From NCBI GenBank assembly GCA_900556545.1, contig USPE01000134.1, positions 1 to 5,625 of the forward strand: a stretch of DNA of 5,625 nucleotides, in the 5' to 3' direction. Under the pieces are notes generated by a model. That model did not search any database, had not been told where the DNA came from, and was given only the letters and a program-made list of their open reading frames with translations. Each line of letters opens with the position of its first letter. The stretch's first letter is position 1. The position numbers and the translations under genes are program-made. This stretch comes from an uncultured Peptococcaceae bacterium (GTDB taxonomy: Bacteria; Bacillota; Peptococcia; Peptococcales; Peptococcaceae). Of this stretch, positions 1 to 4,646 are shown one piece after another.

Positions 1-1
1 A

Positions 2-196
2 ATACAGCCGTTTATGAACAAGACGCTGCTCTTGCGGGATGGTCAGGTTTTTGCCCAGGGGAATACGGAAGAAATCGTAACCTCCTCTATGATATCTGAT
101 TTAATGCGGGAGCCGGTGGTGGTCCATCGGGATAAGGAAGGCTACATGCGCATGCAAATAGAAGCGCCCACTGCGGTGCGCAGCATCTGTTATTAA
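2..196 (+). CDS. ABC transporter ATP-binding protein, C-terminal end (partial)
   Basis: This is the last 64 codons of a gene whose start lies left of the window; the frame is open from base 2 to the TAA at 194-196. The visible segment reads IQPFMNKTLLLRDGQVFAQG and then TEEIVTSSMISDL. That matches the end of the nucleotide-binding domain in importer ATPases: the stretch after the H-loop histidine with the 'LLLrdGqvfaqG' strand, then the helix that begins 'eevlTs..l'. The style is closest to the FepC/FhuC and ModF/YlmA (COG1119) branches, which energise uptake of iron chelates, cobalamin, haem or oxyanions. The Walker A, signature and Walker B motifs are outside the window, so substrate and subgroup cannot be settled. 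The stop codon overlaps the ribosome binding site of the next gene, so the two are almost certainly co-transcribed and translationally linked. Confidence 0.82.
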   Translation: MQPFMNKTLLLRDGQVFAQGNTEEIVTSSMISDLMREPVVVHRDKEGYMRMQIEAPTAVRSICY

Positions 197-201
197 GGAG
201 G
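195..201 (+). promoter_or_regulatory. Ribosome binding site overlapping the ABC gene stop
   Basis: AAGGAGG lies 7 bases before the ATG at 209 and shares its first two bases with the TAA of the ABC gene. It fixes the start of the next gene and indicates tight operon coupling. Confidence 0.85.
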
Positions 202-208
202 GAGCTAT

Positions 209-1177
209 ATGTCAGAAGAAAAACCAACCTTTGCCCAGTGCTTTGGCGGCAGAGATGCCTGCTGTATTGCTGCTGTGGGCAATATGGCTGCCATGGGCCG
301 TTTTGAAACGTCGTTTTCTACCTATGGCTGCGCATACCTGCAAAACGATGAGATCGTTTACCGCGTAACGCCGGAAGCAGAACAGCTTCGCACCTTTGTG
401 ACAGAAAGCGCTCTGCACGGCATGTATCCCACTGGCATCATGAACGACAACTGGTCTACGCCGGTGCCCACAGGTATGCGGGAAGAAATGGCTTATCAGG
501 CCAAATTACGATTGGCTCATAAATTGCAGCAAGCCTATCCTCATGCGTATTTTCGTCTGCTGCAGCCTTTTTGCAATACAGCAGCCAGCAATGACGCTGC
601 TCCGGTATTGTGGGATATGGTGCAGGCCATTGATGGACATTTTGATAATAAAGAACTGCAATTGCTGGAAGGCACCTGCCAGATTGCCTTTGATGCCAAG
701 CTGCTGAACAGAGAAAGCCTGCAGGCGCTGCAGCACTGGCTGTATAAAACCAAACGGCAGATGGAAAATGACCCTGTGCTGCAAACAGATTTATCCCGTC
801 AGTTTTACGGTTTCTGCTATCGCCAAAAAGGAAAACCCATTCAGGCCGTTGTCAATGCTCAACCGCTGCTGGTGTGGGAACAGCACGACAAAGCCAGCCG
901 TTCCGGCTATCTGACCGGCCCCATTATCAAAGAGACCTGCTGGTTTGAAAATGCCGCGCATATTCCTGATGGCCGTACTAAGTTCCGGCAAACGGTTTTG
1001 CAGCTGCAAGGGGAAGCCTACTTCCAAATGCTGCAGTCCATCAGAGAATTTACCAGCGCAGTAGATTCCATACAGTTTCAGCAGGCGCTTGCGCAACTGG
1101 AACAAACCGGCGCTGCCCACACCATTGCAGATTTTAAACAGTATGGCTATCGGTGGAACTGTCTGCCCATGGAATAA
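209..1177 (+). CDS. Hypothetical protein of 322 residues, operon partner of an ABC ATPase
   Basis: I do not recognise this family. The start at 209 is supported by an ideal AAGGAGG 7 bases upstream. The protein has no signal peptide or membrane segment and is probably cytoplasmic. It begins with a Cys/Gly-rich stretch (C11, G13-G14, C18-C19, then a small-residue run to about residue 30). The middle is rich in Gln, Leu and aromatic residues and looks mostly helical (about 90-200). Residues 205-245 look more strand-like (YGFCYRQKGKPIQAVVN and the following region), and a helical, Gln-rich C-terminal part ends at W317-NCLPME. Tandem CC and scattered Cys and His could bind a metal or cofactor, but no known motif is visible. 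Its only clue to role is the gap of 12 bases to the transporter ATPase, suggesting a job linked to the imported substrate. Codon use is like that of the ABC gene and exoA. Confidence 0.8.
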   Translation: MSEEKPTFAQCFGGRDACCIAAVGNMAAMGRFETSFSTYGCAYLQNDEIVYRVTPEAEQLRTFVTESALHGMYPTGIMNDNWSTPVPTGMREEMAYQAKLRLAHKLQQAYPHAYFRLLQPFCNTAASNDAAPVLWDMVQAIDGHFDNKELQLLEGTCQIAFDAKLLNRESLQALQHWLYKTKRQMENDPVLQTDLSRQFYGFCYRQKGKPIQAVVNAQPLLVWEQHDKASRSGYLTGPIIKETCWFENAAHIPDGRTKFRQTVLQLQGEAYFQMLQSIREFTSAVDSIQFQQALAQLEQTGAAHTIADFKQYGYRWNCLPME

Positions 1178-1195
1178 TGTTGGGGGATACTCCAC

Positions 1196-1954
1196 TCAAT
1201 CAAATTGCAGCTGCAGCTCTACCGGACAATGGTCACTGCCCAGCACTTGGGTATGAATGGCCGCGCCCTGCAAGTTTGGCTGAAGCCGATCGGATACTAA
1301 AAAATAATCGATCCGCCATCCGGCGTTCTTTTCCCGCGCTTTAAACCGATAGGACCACCAGCTGTAAATATTGGCAGTGTCGGGATAAAAATATCGGAAA
1401 CTATCTGTAAATCCGCTTTGCAGCAATGTGGTCAGCTTGTCCCGTTCCTCGTCAGTAAAACCGGCATTGCGGCGATTGGTTTTGGGATTTTTCAGGTCAA
1501 TCTCCTGATGGGCTACATTTAAGTCGCCGCAGACAACCACAGGCTTTTTGGCGTCCAGCTCCTGCAGATAGGCGCGAAAATCGTCCTCCCACTGCATGCG
1601 GTAATCCAGACGGGCCAGCTGATCCTGCGAATTGGGTGTGTATACCGTTACCAGATAGAATTGTTCCAGCTCCAGTGTGATGACACGGCCCTCATGGTTG
1701 TGGCTATCCTGCGGCAAACCGTAGCTTACCTGCAGCGGTTCTATGCGGCTGAAGATGGCTGTGCCCGAGTATCCTTTTTTCTCTGCGCTGTTCCAATACT
1801 GATAATAACCGGGCAGGTCCAGCTCTAACTGACCGGGCTGCATTTTGGTTTCCTGCAGACAAAAAAAGTCGGCATCAATTTGTTGAAAAAAATCTAAAAA
1901 TCCTTTGCCAACACAGGCGCGGATTCCGTTTACGTTCCAGGAAATAAGTTTCAT
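1196..1954 (-). CDS. exoA: Exodeoxyribonuclease III / AP endonuclease
   Basis: This is a 252-residue member of the exonuclease III (Xth/ExoA) family, a Mg2+-dependent endonuclease/exonuclease/phosphatase-fold enzyme. The family cleaves DNA 5' to abasic sites and trims blocked 3' ends in base excision repair. All family landmarks are present: N7 in LISWNVNGIRA, E35 in CLQETK, Y105 in VTVYTPNS, D144 and N146 in CGDLNVAH, the WWSYR segment at 199-203, the GWRIDYFLVS segment with D216, and the catalytic D241-H242 in GSDHCP. The length equals that of the Bacillus enzyme and the gene looks intact. The ATG at 1952-1954 is preceded by AAGGGG (1962-1967). The stop lies 18 bases from that of the convergent upstream gene, with no clear terminator between them. 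The upstream gap is shared with the divergent thioredoxin gene. xth is an equally valid symbol. Confidence 0.97.
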   Translation of the reverse strand: MKLISWNVNGIRACVGKGFLDFFQQIDADFFCLQETKMQPGQLELDLPGYYQYWNSAEKKGYSGTAIFSRIEPLQVSYGLPQDSHNHEGRVITLELEQFYLVTVYTPNSQDQLARLDYRMQWEDDFRAYLQELDAKKPVVVCGDLNVAHQEIDLKNPKTNRRNAGFTDEERDKLTTLLQSGFTDSFRYFYPDTANIYSWWSYRFKAREKNAGWRIDYFLVSDRLQPNLQGAAIHTQVLGSDHCPVELQLQFD

Positions 1955-2017
1955 AAGACTGCCCCTTTGCTTGATTTCGATTGTAGCTTGTTTGCTGTAT
2001 TTGTTTTAATTACATTT

Positions 2018-2023
2018 ATTATA
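2018..2023 (-). promoter_or_regulatory. Probable exoA promoter -10 box
   Basis: On the minus strand this reads TATAAT exactly, about 64 bases before the exoA ATG. The -35 is poor: TTTCAC with a 17-base gap, or TTGTTT with a 20-base gap. The position fits, but the promoter is inferred from the -10 alone. Confidence 0.5.
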
Positions 2024-2060
2024 TCCGCTTTCCCGAACTGGTGAAACAACTTCTTTAGTT

Positions 2061-2075
2061 ATAATTATTAATTAT
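2061..2075. promoter_or_regulatory. Perfect 7-1-7 AT-rich palindrome, possible operator
   Basis: ATAATTA-T-TAATTAT is a perfect dyad with a single central base, sitting between exoA and the thioredoxin gene. The 7-1-7 geometry is that of Fur/PerR-family boxes, and part of it (TTATAATTATTA, 2059-2070) follows the PerR pattern TTATAATNATTATAA. The right half departs from that consensus, and an AT-only palindrome can arise by chance in such DNA. Confidence 0.3.
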
Positions 2076-2105
2076 GTCACGATAGTCAGATTGAATAGCA
2101 AATCC

Positions 2106-2135
2106 TTTGCATATTTAGTATTTTAGTGTTAAAAT
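2106..2135 (+). promoter_or_regulatory. Probable promoter of the thioredoxin-like gene
   Basis: TTTGCA (2106-2111, 4 of 6 to TTGACA) and TAAAAT (2130-2135, 5 of 6 to TATAAT) are separated by 18 bases. This predicts a start near 2142 and a leader of about 65 bases before the ATG at 2208. The -10 box lies inside the Rex-like dyad at 2126-2143. Confidence 0.5.
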
Positions 2136-2143
2136 ATTAACAA
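2126..2143. promoter_or_regulatory. Candidate Rex operator over the thioredoxin -10 box
   Basis: GTGTTAAAATATTAACAA matches 13 of the 14 defined positions of the clostridial Rex consensus TTGTTAANNNNTTAACAA, with the exact 4-base spacer. It covers the TAAAAT -10 box, so a bound Rex protein would block RNA polymerase. Rex senses the NADH/NAD+ ratio and leaves DNA when NADH is high. The match is seen directly; binding is inferred. Confidence 0.5.
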
Positions 2144-2159
2144 TAAATAAAACAAACTT

Positions 2160-2181
2160 TTTCATAATGAATATTATGAAA
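2160..2181. repeat. Inverted repeat in the thioredoxin leader
   Basis: Nine-base arms TTTCATAAT and ATTATGAAA surround a GAAT spacer. The repeat lies between the predicted transcription start and the ribosome binding site (AGGAG, 2192-2196). It could be an operator or a weak RNA hairpin; it has no GC pairs except one per arm and no T-run, so it is not a terminator. Confidence 0.45.
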
Positions 2182-2207
2182 CAAAAAAGACAGGAGTGTA
2201 GTAAATT

Positions 2208-2531
2208 ATGCAAGATTTAAACGCAAATTCCTTTGAAGAACTGATTTATGATGAAGGCAAACCATGTCTGGTTATGTTCTCCAGAAAAAGCTGCCATGTA
2301 TGTCAGGAAGTTCATCCAATCATTGATGAAATCGAAGAAGAATACAAAGACAAAGATTTCGGTTTCTATCACGTAGACGTAGAAGATGAAAAAGATCTGT
2401 TCAACCGTTTCTCTCTGAAAGGTGTACCACAGATTCTGTTCTTCAACGAAGGTGAATTTTTAGGTAAATATGCTGGTAAAAAAGATGAAGAAGTTTACAC
2501 AGCAAAAATTGACGAAATTCTGAATGCTTAA
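2208..2531 (+). CDS. Thioredoxin-family protein with CHVC active site
   Basis: This is a 107-residue single-domain thioredoxin-fold protein, the usual size for a cytoplasmic thioredoxin. The redox motif is C29-H-V-C32 in FSRKSCHVCQEVHP, replacing the classical WCGPC; the tryptophan before the first cysteine is also replaced (Ser28). The cis-proline is present (V73-P74, in SLKGVPQILFF), as are the G82 turn and the final helix. It should exchange dithiol/disulfide with protein or small-molecule partners. A His in the CxxC raises the redox potential in DsbA-type proteins, so it may be less reducing than TrxA; this is inference. There is no signal peptide. The ATG is supported by AGGAG at 2192-2196. 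It is monocistronic, with its own promoter and terminator, and its regular use of CTG, GAA, AAA and GGT codons hints at strong expression. Reductase partner is unknown, as no trxB is nearby. Confidence 0.92.
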   Translation: MQDLNANSFEELIYDEGKPCLVMFSRKSCHVCQEVHPIIDEIEEEYKDKDFGFYHVDVEDEKDLFNRFSLKGVPQILFFNEGEFLGKYAGKKDEEVYTAKIDEILNA

Positions 2532-2546
2532 TTGATTCTAAGCTGC

Positions 2547-2577
2547 AAAAAGCCTCTGTTCGCAGAGGCTTTTTTTG
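2547..2577 (+). terminator. Rho-independent terminator after the thioredoxin gene
   Basis: The stem AGCCTCTG (2551-2558) / CAGAGGCT (2563-2570) has a TTCG loop and is followed by a run of T. The A-tract before the stem gives five T residues on the other strand, so it may also terminate the minus-strand GNAT transcript arriving from the right. Confidence 0.93.
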
Positions 2578-2652
2578 TTGCGCAAAAGCGTTCGACCTGC
2601 GCCAGATTTTCTTTTGGAAGAATACAAACAGGTAAGCTTAGGGCTATTTACC

Positions 2653-3129
2653 CTAATACAAATAACAAAGCATGATATATTCTTCATCGTTTTCATCTAC
2701 AACTTTGAATCCTAACTTTTTATACAGTTCCAGTGCATAATTCGTTTTTTGTACTGCTAACGAAGCTTGTTTACAGCCTTTTTCTTTTAATTCATCAAGC
2801 ATCGCTTTCATCAATGCTGTACCGATACCCTGGCTTCTGTATTCCTTGTAAAGAGAAATGGCAAAAGAAGGAGTTTCATCGTCAACATGTCCATAATCAT
2901 TCATAATGCGAACCCATACAGCACCAACGATTCTGCCGTTCACTTCTGCAACATAGCAACTATCACTGTCACGTTTTCCAAAATCAGATATATAAACTTG
3001 AAGTTCCGGTTGATTAATAATCTCCCTCGGCGGTGGTGCAACTTCCTCTGGAATAAATATTGCTTCATACAGAAAATCGGATAAAAGTTCAATTTCTGAC
3101 TGTTTTATTTTTCTGATTATATAGTCCAT
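2653..3129 (-). CDS. GNAT family N-acetyltransferase
   Basis: This 158-residue protein covers one complete GNAT domain, which transfers an acetyl group from acetyl-CoA to an amine. The acetyl-CoA pyrophosphate loop is clear in YRSQGIGTALM (R98-S-Q-G101-I-G103). It is preceded by the beta-4 strand with SFAISLYKEY (88-97) and the beta-2/3 hairpin YVAEVNGRIVGAVWVRI (59-75). The C-terminal motif ALELYKKLGFKVV contains Y136, the usual general acid. The substrate cannot be told from the sequence; small-molecule and protein amine acetylation are both possible. The ATG at 3127-3129 has a GA-rich ribosome site (CTCCCTCCCC on the plus strand, 3136-3145). A TATAAT-like -10 sits at 3171-3176. The gene is AT-richer than exoA and the SMR genes. 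It is transcribed alone and converges on the thioredoxin terminator. Confidence 0.93.
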   Translation of the reverse strand: MDYIIRKIKQSEIELLSDFLYEAIFIPEEVAPPPREIINQPELQVYISDFGKRDSDSCYVAEVNGRIVGAVWVRIMNDYGHVDDETPSFAISLYKEYRSQGIGTALMKAMLDELKEKGCKQASLAVQKTNYALELYKKLGFKVVDENDEEYIMLCYLY

Positions 3130-3170
3130 AACAATCTCCCTCCCCGCATTCCAACTTCATTTTTGGCCTC

Positions 3171-3176
3171 ATTATA
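3171..3176 (-). promoter_or_regulatory. Possible GNAT promoter -10 box
   Basis: TATAAT on the minus strand, about 42 bases before the GNAT start codon. No good -35 is visible at 16-18 bases, so the call rests on the -10 and its position. Confidence 0.4.
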
Positions 3177-3269
3177 AATTTTCGTCCACTTTATGCCTTC
3201 TATTGGATGAAAACGAAACAATCTGGACAAAACATCATTGTTCTATCCCATCCTTCAGTACATATTTAA

Positions 3270-3362
3270 TTATACGACATAAAAACCGCACATATCTCTG
3301 GTTAAGGGTTCCTGATAATAACCATTTCTTTGACATATTTGATGTATGGTTTTAGCAAATAT
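3270..3362 (-). pseudogene. In-frame C-terminal continuation of the nucleotidyltransferase gene after its TAA
   Basis: Immediately after the TAA at 3363-3365 the same frame runs on for 30 codons to a second TAA at 3270-3272. The first part reads IFAKTIHQICQRNGYY. From memory, relatives of the upstream protein continue past a '...NTDP..HSR' segment with something very like 'SIFAETVHEICQKNGYY', so this looks like the missing C-terminus cut off by a single stop codon. A one-base change such as TCA to TAA would be enough. The alternatives are stop-codon readthrough, a sequencing error, or chance; a chance match of this kind seems unlikely. Confidence 0.6.
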
Positions 3363-3953
3363 TTACCTTGATTTTTCCGAGGGATCCGTATTTCTGTTTT
3401 TCTTTTCAAGATAGAGATTTCTAACATCAATCCATAAGTCGTTATCCTTACAGAACTTTATTTTTTCCTCTAGCTTGTAAAAGCCCTCGCTTTGAAATTC
3501 CCACGAATAATAGGGTGGCTTCGCCGACTTATTAAATTTGATATATTGCTGTCGTCCATCTTCACAATTGTACACAATTGCAAAATCGCAACTATGGTAT
3601 ATTTTAGAGTTCTCCCTATCCTTAACTTTAATGGTAAACACTCGAGTACTATCTTCGCAACGGTCATAACAAAATTCTTCTGCAAGCCGATTAAAAGCAT
3701 TCATTAGAATATGCTTAATTTCTTTAGCAGTAAAATTTTCTTCTTCGTCATTGATTTTGATATTCACATCAAAGTCAAACCCTTTATTTCCCTTCTTATC
3801 AAAAGTTACCATATTGCGCGACACACTTCCAACAAACTTATACTGAAAAGTAAGTGTATTACGTATTTCATCTTGGACAAGACGAAGTAACTCTTCCAGT
3901 TGATTTCTCACTGGACGAATTTCTTTTTTTGTTACATACTGAAAATGATACAT
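3363..3953 (-). CDS. Nucleotidyltransferase-fold protein, probably truncated at the C-terminus
   Basis: This is a 196-residue protein with the signature of the polymerase-beta nucleotidyltransferase superfamily: G42-S43 in KFVGSVSRN, the metal-binding D60-x-D62 in GFDFDVNI, and a third carboxylate D123 in HSCDFAIVY. A conserved-looking block (EDSTRVFTIKVKD, 100-112) precedes the third Asp, and DGRQQYIKFNK follows it. Such enzymes transfer a nucleotide to RNA, protein or a small molecule; the family of this one is, to my knowledge, uncharacterised, and I assign no substrate. I chose the ATG at 3951-3953 because AAAGGAG (3960-3966) lies 6 bases before it. A GTG nine codons upstream places the ribosome site inside the gene. 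The protein ends at DPSEKSR, and the frame then continues with family-like sequence (see 3270-3362), so a C-terminal helix is probably missing. The three catalytic positions are intact. It is monocistronic with a strong promoter, and AT-rich. Confidence 0.8.
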   Translation of the reverse strand: MYHFQYVTKKEIRPVRNQLEELLRLVQDEIRNTLTFQYKFVGSVSRNMVTFDKKGNKGFDFDVNIKINDEEENFTAKEIKHILMNAFNRLAEEFCYDRCEDSTRVFTIKVKDRENSKIYHSCDFAIVYNCEDGRQQYIKFNKSAKPPYYSWEFQSEGFYKLEEKIKFCKDNDLWIDVRNLYLEKKNRNTDPSEKSR

Positions 3954-4009
3954 AGTCTGCTCCTTTCCTGCCCAATCCACCCATTCAGCATTCTCCGCTA
4001 AATCGGTAT

Positions 4010-4038
4010 ATGATAATACATTTTATGTGTTTTGTCAA
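4010..4038 (-). promoter_or_regulatory. Sigma-A type promoter of the nucleotidyltransferase gene
   Basis: On the minus strand a perfect TTGACA (4033-4038) is followed, after exactly 17 bases, by TATCAT (4010-4015, 5 of 6). Transcription would start near 4003 and leave a leader of about 50 bases before the ATG at 3953. This is the best promoter in the window. Confidence 0.8.
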
Positions 4039-4203
4039 ATCATAACTTTCTCTTTGCTCAGTATACGATTTTATCAATTTAAACTTCTGCCTCATTTGTG
4101 CCAATCATTATTTTTATTCCTTCATCAGCCTATAACAAAACAACGTATTCTTTCGGCTTTCTGACAAAAAGTTTTTTCGATACAGGCTATCTGCAAATGA
4201 TTC

Positions 4204-4233
4204 TTATCAGATATCTACACACAGCAGTATACT
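4204..4233 (+). promoter_or_regulatory. Possible promoter of the SMR operon
   Basis: TTATCA (4204-4209, 4 of 6) and TATACT (4228-4233, 5 of 6) lie 18 bases apart and would start transcription near 4240, about 54 bases before the first ATG. A weaker alternative is TAGACA (4233-4238) with TATATA (4257-4262). The dyad TGAT-TCTT-ATCA overlaps the first -35, and CAGCA...TGCTG brackets its -10, so either could be an operator. Confidence 0.4.
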
Positions 4234-4293
4234 AGACATGCTGCCTGGGCGGCGTTTATATATGATTATCATCCGAATTTGGGAGGGACTATT

Positions 4294-4605
4294 ATGCACT
4301 ATGTGTTTCTTGTTATTGGAATTCTCACAGAAATCTGCGGTTCTACCCTTTTAAAGTTTACCGATGGATTTCAAAAAAAGTTTTTGGCGGCGCTCTGTCT
4401 GCTGGCCTACGGCATTGCCTATTACATGGTGGCGCTGTCTATGAAGGTATTGCCGCTGAATATCGCTTATGCCACCTGGTCCGGCGCAGGCACAATGCTC
4501 ACTATGGTGATTGGTATGGTTTTGTTTAAGGAACGATTCAAGCCATCTGGCTATCTTGGCTTGTTGCTGCTGTTGGGCGGCATCATTGCTTTAAATTTAT
4601 TGTAA
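4294..4605 (+). CDS. SMR multidrug efflux subunit with canonical glutamate (first of a pair)
   Basis: This 103-residue protein with four transmembrane helices (about 2-21, 30-51, 56-77, 85-103) belongs to the small multidrug resistance family of proton-coupled antiporters for hydrophobic cations. The essential carboxylate is E13 in LTEICGSTLLKF, equivalent to EmrE E14. Y39, Y59 and the WSGAG motif (62-66) match EmrE Y40, Y60 and its WSGVG. The WSG, rather than WTG, leans to the Qac/EmrE branch rather than the guanidinium (Gdx) exporters. The ATG at 4294 has GGGAGGG (4281-4287) 6 bases upstream; a TTG start at 4279 would swallow that site. It is followed after 41 bases by a second SMR gene, so the two probably form an antiparallel heterodimer in the membrane, as YkkCD and EbrAB do. 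Confidence 0.93.
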   Translation: MHYVFLVIGILTEICGSTLLKFTDGFQKKFLAALCLLAYGIAYYMVALSMKVLPLNIAYATWSGAGTMLTMVIGMVLFKERFKPSGYLGLLLLLGGIIALNLL

Positions 4606-4631
4606 TGGTTCTGATAGCAATCAGGATATGG

Positions 4632-4638
4632 AAAGGAG
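4632..4638 (+). promoter_or_regulatory. Ribosome binding site deciding the second SMR start
   Basis: AAAGGAG lies 8 bases before the ATG at 4647. It rules against the upstream in-frame ATG at 4605, which overlaps the first gene's TAA but has no ribosome site. Confidence 0.8.
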
Positions 4639-4646
4639 ATTTTTTC

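Larger units (their letters stand above)
3954..4293. other. 340-base intergenic region between divergent genes
   Basis: This AT-rich gap separates the minus-strand nucleotidyltransferase gene from the plus-strand SMR operon. The left part holds the nucleotidyltransferase leader and promoter (to 4038). I see nothing recognisable in 4040-4195. The right part holds the SMR leader with small dyads: TGAT-TCTT-ATCA (4198-4209), AGATATCT (4210-4217), CAGCA...TGCTG (4222-4243) and ATGAT-T-ATCAT (4262-4272). No tRNA, small gene, terminator or known riboswitch was identified. Confidence 0.7.

Noticed and set aside
1178..1195. A shared terminator between the convergent 322-residue gene and exoA
   Set aside because: Only a three-base GGA/TCC pairing with flanking TTG/CAA is visible and there is no T-run.
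506..1195. Long open frames on the strand opposite the 322-residue gene
   Set aside because: They lack ribosome sites and family-like sequence, and they lie wholly within the well-supported plus-strand gene.
2638..2656. TTAGGG/CCCTAA hairpin as terminator of the GNAT gene
   Set aside because: It has a six-base stem overlapping the stop codon and no T-run on the minus strand; the thioredoxin hairpin is the better candidate.
3954..3980. GTG start for the nucleotidyltransferase at 3978-3980, adding nine residues
   Set aside because: AAAGGAG at 3960-3966 is ideally placed for the ATG at 3951-3953 and would lie inside the coding region if the GTG were used.
4100..4293. A guanidine (ykkC or mini-ykkC) riboswitch before the SMR genes
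   Set aside because: Such riboswitches often precede SMR pairs, but I find no paired ACGR-loop hairpins and no ykkC core, and the proteins carry the WSG motif of Qac-type SMRs rather than Gdx-type WTG.
4279..4293. TTG start for the first SMR gene
   Set aside because: It overlaps the GGGAGGG ribosome site for the ATG at 4294, and the added residues are not part of the SMR family.
4605..4646. ATG at 4605 as start of the second SMR protein (TAATG overlap)
   Set aside because: No ribosome site precedes it; the ATG at 4647 has AAAGGAG and matches the family N-terminus.
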